DNA of 64,000 nucleotides from Methanocalculus taiwanensis (lineage in GTDB: Archaea; Halobacteriota; Methanomicrobia; Methanomicrobiales; Methanocorpusculaceae), in the NCBI RefSeq assembly GCF_024372745.1, contig NZ_VOTZ01000004.1:1-64000 (forward strand), read 5' to 3'. Shown here one piece after another: positions 43,974 to 52,965 of this stretch. The notes beneath the pieces are model-generated. The model was given only the letters and a program-made list of their open reading frames with translations. It made no database searches and was not told where the DNA came from. The first letter of the stretch is position 1. Each line of letters opens with the position of its first letter. Both the position numbers and the translations under genes were made by a program.

Positions 43974-44840
43974 ATGACGAGCCTAGCAGTGCTTGGCGTC
44001 GGGCGGATCGGGGGGGAATGTGCCTTTGCAGCCGCCACCCTCGGTATCATCGATGAACTCATTCTGGCAGATATCTACAAGCCACTTCTCCGCGCCCAGG
44101 CCCTCGATCTCCTCCATACAAACATAGAGATCCCGATCTCTACAGAAACGGCCAGGATCCGTGATGCAGATATCTGCATCTTTGCAGCAGGATCACCGAG
44201 AAATCCCTCTATTAAGACAAGAGCCGATCTCTTTGATGCAAATCTTCCGGTTGCACAGGAATGTATACAGCACCTAAAAAGTTTTGAAGGAAAGCTGATT
44301 GTTGTATCAAACCCAATGGATATCTTCTGCTATTATTTCCAGAAGAAGCTCGGGATGCCGCGTGAAGACTGCATCGGTTTCGGCGGACAGCTTGATTCCC
44401 GTCGGTTTGAGGTTGCGCTGGAAGGGCGCGGGATTGAGGAGGCTGCCTATGTCCTTGGCGAGCATGGGGAGCACCAGGTTCCTCTCTTCTCACATCTGGG
44501 TAGAGATATATTGCCTTCAGAGCGTGAGGAGATCCTCTCAGAACTCCGTGGCTCGAGCATGGAGATCATCTCGGGAAAAGGTGGAACCGCCTTTGGACCC
44601 GCATCACATATCATCGATCTCATCAGGATGCTGAAAGGTGAGAAGAGAGAGACGATCACCGCTTCGCTCTCCCTTGATGGTGAGTACGGATTCCAAAACT
44701 GTGCAATGGGAGTCCCGGTTTCTGTATCATCAGATGGTGCAAAGATGATTGGTGAGTGGCCGCTTGATGCATGGGAGAGAGAGCATCTGGATGAGGCGGG
44801 AGCGTTTCTGCAATCACTGTGCCGGAGGCTTGATGTCTGA
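43974..44840 (+). CDS. Malate/lactate dehydrogenase family protein
   Basis: 288 residues. The Rossmann motif is SLAVLGVGRIGGECA, then FAAGSPRNPS, RADLFDANLPVAQECI with the substrate arginine region, VVSNPMDIFCYYFQK, and GEHGEHQVPLFS with the catalytic histidine. It probably interconverts malate and oxaloacetate, a branch of the incomplete reductive TCA route in methanogens. The start at 43974 is chosen because the earlier ATG at 43947 lies inside a TATA-like TTTAATAAT placed ~29 nt ahead, which would make the transcript leaderless. Its 3' end overlaps polB by 8 bp. Confidence 0.88.
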   Translation: MTSLAVLGVGRIGGECAFAAATLGIIDELILADIYKPLLRAQALDLLHTNIEIPISTETARIRDADICIFAAGSPRNPSIKTRADLFDANLPVAQECIQHLKSFEGKLIVVSNPMDIFCYYFQKKLGMPREDCIGFGGQLDSRRFEVALEGRGIEEAAYVLGEHGEHQVPLFSHLGRDILPSEREEILSELRGSSMEIISGKGGTAFGPASHIIDLIRMLKGEKRETITASLSLDGEYGFQNCAMGVPVSVSSDGAKMIGEWPLDAWEREHLDEAGAFLQSLCRRLDV

Positions 44841-47238
44841 TCTTGAGATAGCAGTCATACAGGTTGAATATAGCAATGCCCCCGGCGGCCCCCTGATCCA
44901 TATCTTCGGGAGGAAAAGGGATGGTGAGGCGGTCTCAATCGATGTGACCGGCTTCCGCCCCTATTTCTATGTGCCAGCAGCAGAGGCATCCCGTGAGCAT
45001 CATCCTGATACCATCGAAGTCTCTTCAATCCACTCGAAGACGATCAAGGGTGAAGAGGTTGTCCGGCTCTATACCAGGCGGCCGGGTGATGTCAGGGATG
45101 TTCGTGAACGCTATCACCACTTCGAGGCAGATATCCCCTTTGCCACGCGGTTCATGATCGACTGCGGGGTGACTGGCGGAGTGAGTGTAGGCGGGACTAC
45201 TGTTGAATATACGAAGGTGCGTCCCGCCGAAGTGGATGCACCTGCCCGTGTCTGTTTCCTCGATATTGAATGTGATGATTCTGATGGTTTTCCTGAGCCG
45301 GAAAAGCAGCCGATCTTCTGTATCACCTGCTATGATTCCTTTGAATCCCGGTACACAACGTTCCTCCTGACATCACCGGATGCCAAAACATCACCTGAGG
45401 GGGAAGTACAGCATGGCGGGTATGCAAACGGCTGTTTCTCCGAGGATATGCATACGATCTGCTCGTATGATAACGAGAGATCAATGCTTGCGGCCTTTAT
45501 GGCATATATCAGGGAGACGAACCCGGATATCCTCAGCGGGTGGAATATCCTCGATTTCGATATCCCGTATATCACAAAGAGGATGACAACACTCGGGCTG
45601 AACCCGGCTGATCTCTCCCGCCTGCCGGGCCAGACCGACAGGAATGCGATCCGTGGGAGGGTAGTCTTCGATCTTTTGACTGCCTACAAGAAGATGCAGG
45701 GATCGCAGAAGGAATCGTACCGGCTTGATGCGATTGCAGAAGATGAGCTCGGTGAGCGGAAGGTCAGGTACACCGGGACTGTCTTTGATCTCTGGAAGAT
45801 GGACCCGGTCAAGCTGATCGAATATAATTACAAGGATGTAGAGCTCTGTGTCGGGATTGATGCAAAAAATACAATTGTCAGGTTCTACCAGGAGATTGCA
45901 CGCTATGTCGGATGTCCACTCGATCGAACCCTGAACTCATCAAACGTTATAGATATCTATATCCTGAGAAAAGCCTCAGGCACATTTGTCCTGCCATCGA
46001 AGGGCAATGCTACCGGTGATGAGTTCGAAGGGGCAACGGTCTTTGAACCGGCAACCGGAGTCCGGGAGAATGTTGTAGTACTGGATCTGAAATCCCTCTA
46101 CCCGATGGCGATGATGACCCTGAATGCCTCTCCCGAGACAAAAGATCCAACTGGTGAGATCACAGCTCCAAACGGGATCCGGTTCAGTCGTTCACCAGAC
46201 GGGCTTACCAGGAGTATCATCTCGGAGCTGCTCACCGAGCGGGATGAGAAGAAACGGATCAGGAATACCTACGAATATGGATCGGATGAGTACATCCTCT
46301 ATGATCTCCAGCAGAATGTGCTGAAGGTGATCATGAACACCTACTACGGTGTCTCCGGATATGCCCGGTTCCGGCTCTATGACAGGGAGATCGGATCTGC
46401 TGTTACCTCGGTCGGGAGGGCGATCATCCAGCATACACGGGATATTATCGACAGAAAAGGATACTTTGTACTATATGGGGATACCGACTCCTGTTTCGTG
46501 GAGCTTCCGGTCACAGATCTGGATAAAACTATAGAGGTCGCCCGGCAGATTGAAAAAGAGCTGAATGAGAGTTTTTCTGCCTTTGCTCATGAAGTGTTAA
46601 ACGCCGATACCCATTACTTCTCGATAAAATTCGAGAAAGTCTATCGCCGGTTTTTTCAGGCAGGCAGGAAGAAACGATATGCAGGCCACCTTGTGTGGAA
46701 AGAGGGATCAATTGTTGACCAGATCGATATCGTCGGTTTTGAGATGCGGAGATCGGATTCCCCGCAGATCACTAAGATCGTCCAGAAGACAGTAATGGAG
46801 ATGATCCTCCAGGGAGCCGGGTTCGATTCTGTGAAAGAATATCTCGGCGAGGTGATCAGGCATTACCGTGCAGGTCGATGCTCGCTTGAGGATGCAGGAA
46901 TCCCCGGCGGTATCGGCAAGCATCTCGAAGATTATGATACAAAAGATGCCCATATACGGGGTGCAATCTACTCGAATACCTACCTGAAGACCGATTTTAA
47001 GAAGGGCAGCAAACCAAAGCGGGTGTATATCAGGAATGTAACAAGGACCTACCCAAAGACCGATGTACTCTGTTTTGAATATCCTGATCAGGTGCCGGCT
47101 GAGTTCGTCATCGACTGGGAGACGATGCTTGAGAAGACTGTAAAAGGCCCGATATCAAGAATCATTGAAGGCCTTGGATGGAATTGGTCGGATATCGATC
47201 CACAGAACACAACGCTTGCCATGTTTGGGATCTCATAG
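44833..47238 (+). CDS. polB: Family B DNA polymerase
   Basis: 801 residues from MSDLEIAVIQVEYS. Exonuclease motif I is CFLDIECDDSD and exo II is NILDFDIPYITKRM. Polymerase motif A is VVVLDLKSLYPMAMM, motif B is KVIMNTYYGVSGYA, and motif C is YGDTDSCFVEL. It is the replicative or repair polymerase PolB with proofreading. No intein is present at these motifs. A longer frame from 44749 lies inside the malate dehydrogenase gene and is not used. The ATGTCTGA overlap couples it to that gene. Confidence 0.95.
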   Translation: MSDLEIAVIQVEYSNAPGGPLIHIFGRKRDGEAVSIDVTGFRPYFYVPAAEASREHHPDTIEVSSIHSKTIKGEEVVRLYTRRPGDVRDVRERYHHFEADIPFATRFMIDCGVTGGVSVGGTTVEYTKVRPAEVDAPARVCFLDIECDDSDGFPEPEKQPIFCITCYDSFESRYTTFLLTSPDAKTSPEGEVQHGGYANGCFSEDMHTICSYDNERSMLAAFMAYIRETNPDILSGWNILDFDIPYITKRMTTLGLNPADLSRLPGQTDRNAIRGRVVFDLLTAYKKMQGSQKESYRLDAIAEDELGERKVRYTGTVFDLWKMDPVKLIEYNYKDVELCVGIDAKNTIVRFYQEIARYVGCPLDRTLNSSNVIDIYILRKASGTFVLPSKGNATGDEFEGATVFEPATGVRENVVVLDLKSLYPMAMMTLNASPETKDPTGEITAPNGIRFSRSPDGLTRSIISELLTERDEKKRIRNTYEYGSDEYILYDLQQNVLKVIMNTYYGVSGYARFRLYDREIGSAVTSVGRAIIQHTRDIIDRKGYFVLYGDTDSCFVELPVTDLDKTIEVARQIEKELNESFSAFAHEVLNADTHYFSIKFEKVYRRFFQAGRKKRYAGHLVWKEGSIVDQIDIVGFEMRRSDSPQITKIVQKTVMEMILQGAGFDSVKEYLGEVIRHYRAGRCSLEDAGIPGGIGKHLEDYDTKDAHIRGAIYSNTYLKTDFKKGSKPKRVYIRNVTRTYPKTDVLCFEYPDQVPAEFVIDWETMLEKTVKGPISRIIEGLGWNWSDIDPQNTTLAMFGIS

Positions 47239-47877
47239 CCTCCGCCTCCGCAGCGCCCGGTATGAGAGGTAGGCAAAGAAGGCAGAGAAGAGAGAGATAA
47301 GGAGTATTGTAATCCCTGTTGCGATATTTCCAATCAAAAATATCCTGAGCGTATCCGCTCCCAGTGCCATCCCACATGATCCGATTGCTGATCCGGCAAC
47401 CATGATCCAGAAAACTTTCCAGGAATCCATGCCTATCAGCCTGCCGATCACTGAACCCATCAGGGTACCGGCACCCTGTATCGGGAGAGTCACATAGAGG
47501 AGAAGGGTGGCTGAAGTAAACCGCCTCATCCAGGGATTCTCTTTGATTAAATACTCCACATCTACAATGAGCTGTCGCATATATGGCCCTATCTTCGGGA
47601 TGGCAAAGAGATATTCAAAATTCCAGGCCATGAAGAGGGCCCCGGCGAGATCAAGCAGAAAAATGGTGACGCCCGCATACCACCAGGGAAGCCCGGCTAC
47701 AATTGCAACCGGGATGATCCACCTGCCTATCGGAGTTGCAAGATAGGCAGCAATCACCGAAAGGAGGGCGACAATGAGGATCGGGGGGAGAAATACTGAC
47801 GAGATTGCAATATAGATTAGAATCAGAAGAAATGGTACTACAATCCCGATCAGGGGATAGTCATCCTGGATATCCAC
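47233..47877 (-). CDS. Membrane protein resembling small multidrug export proteins (COG2426-like)
   Basis: 214 residues with about six hydrophobic helices. The pattern LPIQGAGTLMGSVIGRLIGM and a following AGSAIGSCGMALG resemble the PF06695 family, where a proline/glycine-rich re-entrant segment precedes a helix. The family's transport activity is poorly supported, so the name is only structural. It is convergent with polB, overlapping its last 6 bp. Confidence 0.6.
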   Translation of the reverse strand: MDIQDDYPLIGIVVPFLLILIYIAISSVFLPPILIVALLSVIAAYLATPIGRWIIPVAIVAGLPWWYAGVTIFLLDLAGALFMAWNFEYLFAIPKIGPYMRQLIVDVEYLIKENPWMRRFTSATLLLYVTLPIQGAGTLMGSVIGRLIGMDSWKVFWIMVAGSAIGSCGMALGADTLRIFLIGNIATGITILLISLFSAFFAYLSYRALRRRRL

Positions 47878-47919
47878 AATCAGAATTGGGAGGGGGTGAA
47901 AATAAAGGTGTTTAAGGAA

Positions 47920-48342
47920 TCAGATGGAACGGAAGAAGACCGTTGTCCTGATCTCGTCTGCACCAAAGAATTTTTTACAGAATTCAGCTGTGATCTGTGG
48001 CGGGTATTCCTTACAGCTGAAGATATCAAGGTATGCACTGTTTGTGTCGTTGGCAAAATGCCCACTAATACATGAGGTTTCGATCAGCTGGACTAATGAA
48101 TATCCGGCAACACGCTCATTTGGACCGAAGTTTACGATAACTGGTTCACCAAAGCGCTTCATATCAATGAGATCGCAGACTTCCACAATGAACTGGTGGA
48201 TTTTCTGCGGGTCACGGATCGTCTCCGGGTTACAATTCTTCAGATCAATTGCCGTACAGAGGCCCCACATGTTCTCCTCCTTGTAACGGTTCATGATCTC
48301 TCTGTCGGACAGTTCTTTTGGTATCTGCATAGTCTGGGTCAT
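47920..48342 (-). CDS. Divergent AdoMet decarboxylase-fold protein
   Basis: 140 residues. GLCTAIDLKNCNP near residue 27, GEPVIVNFG and YSLVQLIETSCISGHF, then AYLDIFSCKEYPP, line up with SpeH-type S-adenosylmethionine decarboxylase (the ESHISIHTWPE and VDIFTCG blocks). The pyruvoyl-forming serine appears kept (S90), but the residue before it is Thr instead of Glu and the next is Cys instead of His. It may be a decarboxylase with a changed substrate or a non-cleaving homologue. A TATA box at 48389-48399 gives a ~25-nt leader with GGGAG ahead of the ATG. Confidence 0.65.
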   Translation of the reverse strand: MTQTMQIPKELSDREIMNRYKEENMWGLCTAIDLKNCNPETIRDPQKIHQFIVEVCDLIDMKRFGEPVIVNFGPNERVAGYSLVQLIETSCISGHFANDTNSAYLDIFSCKEYPPQITAEFCKKFFGADEIRTTVFFRSI

Positions 48343-48388
48343 GGTCTTACAATCTCCCTCTTTGGATACATATAGGTTTCAAAATTCA

Positions 48389-48399
48389 GTATATAAATG
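48389..48399 (-). promoter_or_regulatory. TATA box for the AdoMetDC-fold gene
   Basis: Minus-strand CATTTATATAC, centred ~52 nt before ATG 48342, giving a leader of about 25 nt. Confidence 0.55.
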
Positions 48400-48600
48400 T
48401 TTCTCATACTAAAAACGATTATAATCATCCAATTATGGAACCAGAGAGTTTATTTTGGTCAAAATCGATTAATTTGAGTTTTATGATATCTATTCTCAAA
48501 ATAGGCATTCATAATCGAATAAATTTGAAAAAGCTCAATTTTGCCATCGATAAAAAAAAGAGAAAATTCTAGGTGATGCGCTTTCTGAAAAAGGATGAAG
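48400..48600. other. AT-rich gap without gene
   Basis: Strongly AT-rich DNA (many A/T runs, e.g. around 48460-48570) between the AdoMetDC-fold gene and the aminopeptidase gene. No coding frame with codon bias or recognisable protein is seen on either strand, and no tRNA-like structure. It ends in the isolated promoter-like element at 48601. Confidence 0.5.
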
Positions 48601-48620
48601 TATATAAAGGAAGGAGGTGA
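48601..48620 (+). promoter_or_regulatory. Isolated promoter-like element with perfect Shine-Dalgarno sequence
   Basis: TATATAAAGG (48601-48610) is followed at once by AAGGAGGTGA (48611-48620), a full complement of the archaeal 16S 3' end. No gene follows: the ATG at 48638 opens only ~21 codons antisense to the aminopeptidase end. A short antisense or leader RNA is possible. Confidence 0.3.
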
Positions 48621-48656
48621 CGACCCTCCACTGATAAATGCCAACCGGGCTTTTAT

Positions 48657-51515
48657 TCACTCAAGCTCAGGAATATGACCCTTCGCCGATTCATAGGTTC
48701 TGAGTGCAACAGGATTTCCAAGTACTATTCTCTTTAATGTCAGCTGGATTGCAGCAGAAGATGCCTTTCTCAGGAGATTGATAAGTATACCCATCAATGG
48801 AATATGAGTTGCAGGATCCATCCGGTCAACATGAGAAAAGGCGATAAGGAGCCCGGTTGTTGTATATTCGTTGACATCCATCAGGCGGAACAGGGCATCT
48901 TCAAAAAACGATCTCCCGTCTTCAGTCTCAAGGGATTTTTTCCTGTTTCTTGCAAAACGCCCAAAAAGCGCCCTCTGATCGTTAGCCTGTTCAATCCTGA
49001 GATAACCTGAGGATTCAATCTCCCTGAGAAGAGAGACCAGATCCTCTGCATCTGAGCTGGCAGTTGCTGCAAGGAACTGCTCCCAGACAACTGGATCCTT
49101 TCTTGCCCAATTCATCATATCCCGGAACAGCTCCAGTCGATCCGAATCAGATGAGGCGATCAGGAGAGAGAATGCATGCATACGATCCGTTGCAATAGAC
49201 GTATTCAGATACTGGTTTTTGATCATCTCGTGGATGTCCGGGGTGTCGAGCCGGGCAAGAAGGCGGAGACAGAGGTTCTTCACCTGGCGATTTCTGACAA
49301 ATACGGCAAGCCCCCCGATCGATTCCCAGGTATGATCCGTCTGGTGGTATGCCTTATATAATGCCTGAAGTGTTGGAGCCTGCGATGTAGCGATAGCCAG
49401 CTCCATCCTGCGCCGTGCCTCATATGCAGCCCGGTAATGGTGGGCAACGGCAGGGTCCCCTGCATCCTCAAAGAGGGTCAGAACCTGTGCACCAGCCCCT
49501 TCCATCAGTTCTGGATCTGAGAGGAGATCAATAAACAGGGTGATGAACGCACCCGAGGGACCAGCATCCGGGTTCTTCATCAACCTGTTAAGCTCCATTG
49601 AAGCAATCGAATGAAATGCAAGGTATCTACCTGCAATATCCGGATCGGTTCGTGCCTGAAGATACAGGAGATCTTCACCCGGATGATAATTTAGGAGGCC
49701 GTAACATGAGAAGCCACGGTTCAGTGAATAGTAGGCAGGGCAGTCGACATCCTCAAAGATGATCTGCTCCTCTGCCTGTTGCACAAGGTGGCAGCGGGAG
49801 GCGATTTCAGTGCCATCTTCTTTCATCAGAGCAAGGTCAAACGGGAATATCCATGGGGGATTGCCCCCGGACTGAAGGAGATGAACGGTGCATAGCCGCT
49901 CTTCCGGATTATAATAAGGATTTACAGTAATAGTCGGGAATCCCGGTCGCTTCAGCCAGCCTTCTGCCATTGGGCCAAGATCCACTCCTGCAACCGATCC
50001 CATCAGGTGCACCCAGTCATCCCTGCTGGCATTTGAGTGTGCAAATTTCCTGTGATACAGTGAGAGCGCCCAGACAAAAGGCTCTTTTCCGAGAATTTTT
50101 TCAACCATCCTGACAAATTCCGGTGCCTTGACATAGGTGACAGACGTGATCAGATCATTTGGATCATTGAAACCATCCGGCTCAATCGGCATTGCGGCTG
50201 CCCCGGTATCCCGGGCAAATGTTCCGTCCGCAGGGTCGAGGAGGGAGAGGATCGTCTGGAGGCGGCTGTAGTCCTCGCCAAAGTGAAATGCATGGTACTG
50301 CTGTTCAACATGGACGGTAACAGCTTCGTTCAGCCAGATCTCAAAAGGAGTCTCCCCGGTTACTTCTGATCCATTCAGGTTATGGTAGTACTCATGTAAC
50401 TTGACCCGCATAAGATACTCAAAGCCCGCGTCAGTCATCCCTGCAAACGGCATCAGCCGGTTTGTCGAGATGGTCGTATTTCCGACATTCTCCATCCCGC
50501 CGAAATCGGAGTTCTGCATTCCGATCTCACGGTACACCGATCCGGTATAGATGTACCCGCCGACAATCTCCTTGTCTAGAAGCTCCATCTGGCGGGTGAT
50601 CCGCAGGAGATCGGCTGCATCTGCCCCACGTTTCCTGAGCTTTGCACGCTTGTTATAAAGCCGGTAGATCTCGTGCCTGACTTCAACCTGCTCATAACAA
50701 TGAGGGCCGGTGAAAAGGTACACCCAGAGGATGCCATCCTCAAGGATATCAAGTGCCTGTTCTGCACGGATAGGATCAGATCCCGGAGGGCAGAGGAGTT
50801 CGAGCAGAAAAGTCCTGCCAGAGGGGTATTCAAAGGTCCGCCGGAAGGAGGCATAGGTGCCGACACCAAGGAAGAAGAGGTAGGGTGCCATCGGTGTCGT
50901 GATGTTCTCATAGGTGATCAAGTCCCTTTCAAAAGATGCAGGGTGCTGATGCAGGAACCGTGAAGTCTGCGATAATGGATGCCCTTTTGTCAGCCTGTGC
51001 CGGGGGGTTGCGATATCGCCGTTTGAGATCATATGGGTATACGCTGAGTCGGCGATGATGGTTGTCCTGTACGTGCATTTGGCAGTCATCTCATCGATAC
51101 AGGGCACAAGCCGCTCAAATCCCCATTGTTGGCACTGGGTGATCTGGGTGGGCGGTGAACCCTCCGGAGTCTCATCATAATAGAGTCCTTCAAGGAGGGT
51201 GTGTGAGGGTCGGCAGATCGTCTCGCTCTGAATAATAAACTCGGTTTGGGGCGGGATGTCATCTCCGAATGAAATACGGAGAGTATCTTCCTCCTGGGTA
51301 TATTCGCACCAGCGGCCCCTGCATGAGATGGAGTGGATCTCAAGATCCTTTGCATTCAGGTAGAGGGATCGGATGGGAGTGGACTGTGTCCTGAAGAGGG
51401 TTTCTGCAAGGACGCGGGTCTCGGTATCAGAGATGGCAAAGGTAAGATCCATATGAATGACATCAACGGGGGAAGGTGAGAAGTCCGAGCGGTAGTACCG
51501 GAATCGCGGAGGCAT
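48657..51515 (-). CDS. M1-family aminopeptidase (PepN-like)
   Basis: 952 residues. Zinc site HEYYH at 374-378 with the third ligand E397 (HExxH-x18-E), and the exopeptidase motif GGMEN at 339-343. The N-terminal ~190 residues form the beta-saddle domain and the C-terminal ~350 residues a helical ARM-like domain, as in E. coli-type aminopeptidase N. It removes N-terminal residues from peptides in the cytoplasm; there is no signal peptide. A charged insertion (YRLYNKRAKLRKRGADAADL) lies between the saddle and catalytic regions. The gene is solitary, divergent from the structured RNA candidate. Confidence 0.9.
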   Translation of the reverse strand: MPPRFRYYRSDFSPSPVDVIHMDLTFAISDTETRVLAETLFRTQSTPIRSLYLNAKDLEIHSISCRGRWCEYTQEEDTLRISFGDDIPPQTEFIIQSETICRPSHTLLEGLYYDETPEGSPPTQITQCQQWGFERLVPCIDEMTAKCTYRTTIIADSAYTHMISNGDIATPRHRLTKGHPLSQTSRFLHQHPASFERDLITYENITTPMAPYLFFLGVGTYASFRRTFEYPSGRTFLLELLCPPGSDPIRAEQALDILEDGILWVYLFTGPHCYEQVEVRHEIYRLYNKRAKLRKRGADAADLLRITRQMELLDKEIVGGYIYTGSVYREIGMQNSDFGGMENVGNTTISTNRLMPFAGMTDAGFEYLMRVKLHEYYHNLNGSEVTGETPFEIWLNEAVTVHVEQQYHAFHFGEDYSRLQTILSLLDPADGTFARDTGAAAMPIEPDGFNDPNDLITSVTYVKAPEFVRMVEKILGKEPFVWALSLYHRKFAHSNASRDDWVHLMGSVAGVDLGPMAEGWLKRPGFPTITVNPYYNPEERLCTVHLLQSGGNPPWIFPFDLALMKEDGTEIASRCHLVQQAEEQIIFEDVDCPAYYSLNRGFSCYGLLNYHPGEDLLYLQARTDPDIAGRYLAFHSIASMELNRLMKNPDAGPSGAFITLFIDLLSDPELMEGAGAQVLTLFEDAGDPAVAHHYRAAYEARRRMELAIATSQAPTLQALYKAYHQTDHTWESIGGLAVFVRNRQVKNLCLRLLARLDTPDIHEMIKNQYLNTSIATDRMHAFSLLIASSDSDRLELFRDMMNWARKDPVVWEQFLAATASSDAEDLVSLLREIESSGYLRIEQANDQRALFGRFARNRKKSLETEDGRSFFEDALFRLMDVNEYTTTGLLIAFSHVDRMDPATHIPLMGILINLLRKASSAAIQLTLKRIVLGNPVALRTYESAKGHIPELE

Positions 51516-51610
51516 GAGGATGTATTCGATCTGGAAGGGGTAAAAGGTGATGGTGAGGGGGCGGAGAACGATCTATTGGCCTCCTCGCTATTTTATGTGA
51601 GTAGTTTGAA

Positions 51611-51831
51611 GCAGGTGCGGCGCGGGTATCGGGGGGCGGGCTGGCGAGAGATCAGGCGGAAAGAGGTGATATACCCTTGCTTATCAGAGCAACCTGAAAG
51701 GCGATTCGTAGAATCGGAGTATATCTCCTCTGGCAGACCAAAGGAGCATTCCCGCCCCCTCCCCGCGCTAGCATCTGCGACCGCCCAGTACAACCTCCCT
51801 GCGAAGCATGTGAGGACGGGGACGGGGCGGT
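51611..51831 (+). ncRNA. Candidate structured RNA, multi-branched, GC-rich
   Basis: Helices found by eye: 51611-51618 with 51771-51778; 51620-51626 with 51762-51768; 51632-51640 with 51751-51759; 51662-51674 with 51719-51731 (one mismatch); hairpins 51677-51681/51688-51692 and 51702-51707/51711-51716; and a second domain 51780-51786 with 51825-51831 enclosing a short hairpin (51794-51815). The first helix pairs fully only with a G-U wobble when read as the plus strand, which is the reason for the strand call. It lacks the GAGGAAAGUCC box of RNase P RNA and the GGAAG/AGCA motif of SRP RNA. A weak TATA-like TATTTTATG lies at 51589. The open frames across it show no protein-like composition. Confidence 0.45.
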
Positions 51832-52023
51832 GGGGAAACGCCTTAGTGAACAGATCCTGATGATGATACAAACACCTGACAACCAGATGATGACTCGTTC
51901 CCTATGTAAAACCCATACGAATCAGCGACGAGCCATCTATTGAGTGTTGTGAAACCCTCCTGGTACATAACGTGCCTCAAACAACCGGCAGACCAAAATA
52001 CTCCATCATTTCATTATCCTCTT
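51832..52023. other. Non-coding spacer ahead of alanine dehydrogenase
   Basis: No convincing gene. It holds two RTGATGA-like boxes (near 51859 and 51885) and a CTGA (51877), but no complete C/D sRNA. CCAAAATACT near 51991 sits ~27 nt before ATG 52024 and is the likely TATA element of the next gene. Confidence 0.4.
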
Positions 52024-52959
52024 ATGAAATATTACCCTGATGCGAGCAGGAGCCTCACCTACCCGGAAGTCAACTCTGCAATTGAAGAAGTCTTTGCAGA
52101 ACATGGGCGGGGCACTGTCCAGATGCCGCCGAAGATCTATATCACATTCCCTGAGGGTGATTTCAGGACGATGCCTGCGTCAATTCCGGCGATGAATCTT
52201 GCCGGTGTGAAGATCGTAAACGTCCACCCCGGTAATCCTGCACATGGCCTTCCAACGGTGATGGCAACCATCATCCTTATCGATCCGGATACAGGGGTGC
52301 AGACAGCCTTAATCGATGCAACCGCCCTCACTGATATGAGAACAGGGGCAGCCGGGGCGGTGGCTGCGAAATATCTGGCGGCGAAGAAACCGCTGACAGT
52401 AGGGCTTGTCGGGAGCGGGCGGCAGGCAGAGGCACAGCTCAATGCAGTCGCAGCAGAATGCGATGTCGAAGAGGTGATCGTATGGAGCAGGAGGAGAAAG
52501 AATGCCGAACGGTTTGCCGTTGCATATCCACAGTTGAATACATCACCTGCCGGATCGATTGAGGAAGCCTGCAACTGCGATCTCCTCATCACCACAACGC
52601 CTTCCAGGGAGCCGCTTATCAGATCTGAGTGGATTGCTGCCGGAACACATATCAATGCAATCGGAGCCGATGCCCCCGGCAAACAGGAGCTTGATCCAGC
52701 ACTGCTTGCCCGTGCCAGGGTTTTTGTGGATGACTATGAGCAGGCGATCCATTCCGGGGAAGTTAATGTGCCGATCAGATCAGGTGTGTATTCAGCAGAC
52801 AGGATTATTGGCACACTCGGGGAGGTAGTGATTGGAGAGAAGCGGAGAATTTCAGCAGATGCTGTCACGATATTTGATTCGACAGGGCTAGCAGTGCAGG
52901 ATCTGGCAATTGCACGGCTTGTTGTTGAAAAGATGGAAGGAAAAGAGATCGAACTATAA
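52024..52959 (+). CDS. ala: Archaeal alanine dehydrogenase (ornithine cyclodeaminase/mu-crystallin family)
   Basis: 311 residues from MKYYPDASRSLTYPEV. VGLVGSGRQAEAQLNAV is the dinucleotide-binding loop, VNVHPGNPAHGLPTVMATIILIDPDTG and ATALTDMRTGAAGAVAAKYLA (with the substrate-binding arginine/lysine region) are family blocks, and NAIGADAPGKQELDP follows. It is probably an NAD-dependent alanine dehydrogenase as described for Archaeoglobus; ornithine cyclodeaminase activity cannot be excluded. An upstream in-frame ATG at 51940 is rejected because the family N-terminus begins at 52024 and a TATA-like box lies 27 nt ahead. Confidence 0.82.
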   Translation: MKYYPDASRSLTYPEVNSAIEEVFAEHGRGTVQMPPKIYITFPEGDFRTMPASIPAMNLAGVKIVNVHPGNPAHGLPTVMATIILIDPDTGVQTALIDATALTDMRTGAAGAVAAKYLAAKKPLTVGLVGSGRQAEAQLNAVAAECDVEEVIVWSRRRKNAERFAVAYPQLNTSPAGSIEEACNCDLLITTTPSREPLIRSEWIAAGTHINAIGADAPGKQELDPALLARARVFVDDYEQAIHSGEVNVPIRSGVYSADRIIGTLGEVVIGEKRRISADAVTIFDSTGLAVQDLAIARLVVEKMEGKEIEL

Positions 52960-52965
52960 AGGGTT

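Noticed and set aside
44749-44832. Longer N-terminus for polB
   Set aside because: It lies inside the malate dehydrogenase gene in another frame, and the family N-terminus starts at 44833.
51611-51831. RNase P RNA or SRP RNA
   Set aside because: GAGGAAAGUCC-type core and the GGAAG...AGCA loop are absent on both strands, although both families are strongly conserved.
51576-51860. Open frame of 94 codons (plus) and overlapping 92-codon frame (minus) over the GC-rich region
   Set aside because: No domain, skewed composition and no codon pattern like neighbouring genes; both frames cross the base-paired helices, so an RNA explains the region better.
51859-51905. C/D-box-like sRNA (two RTGATGA-like boxes and one CTGA)
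   Set aside because: No second D box at the expected distance and no pairing terminal stem; boxes this short occur by chance.
51940-52023. 28 extra N-terminal residues for alanine dehydrogenase
   Set aside because: Not family-like, and a TATA-like element sits inside this part at the right distance from ATG 52024.
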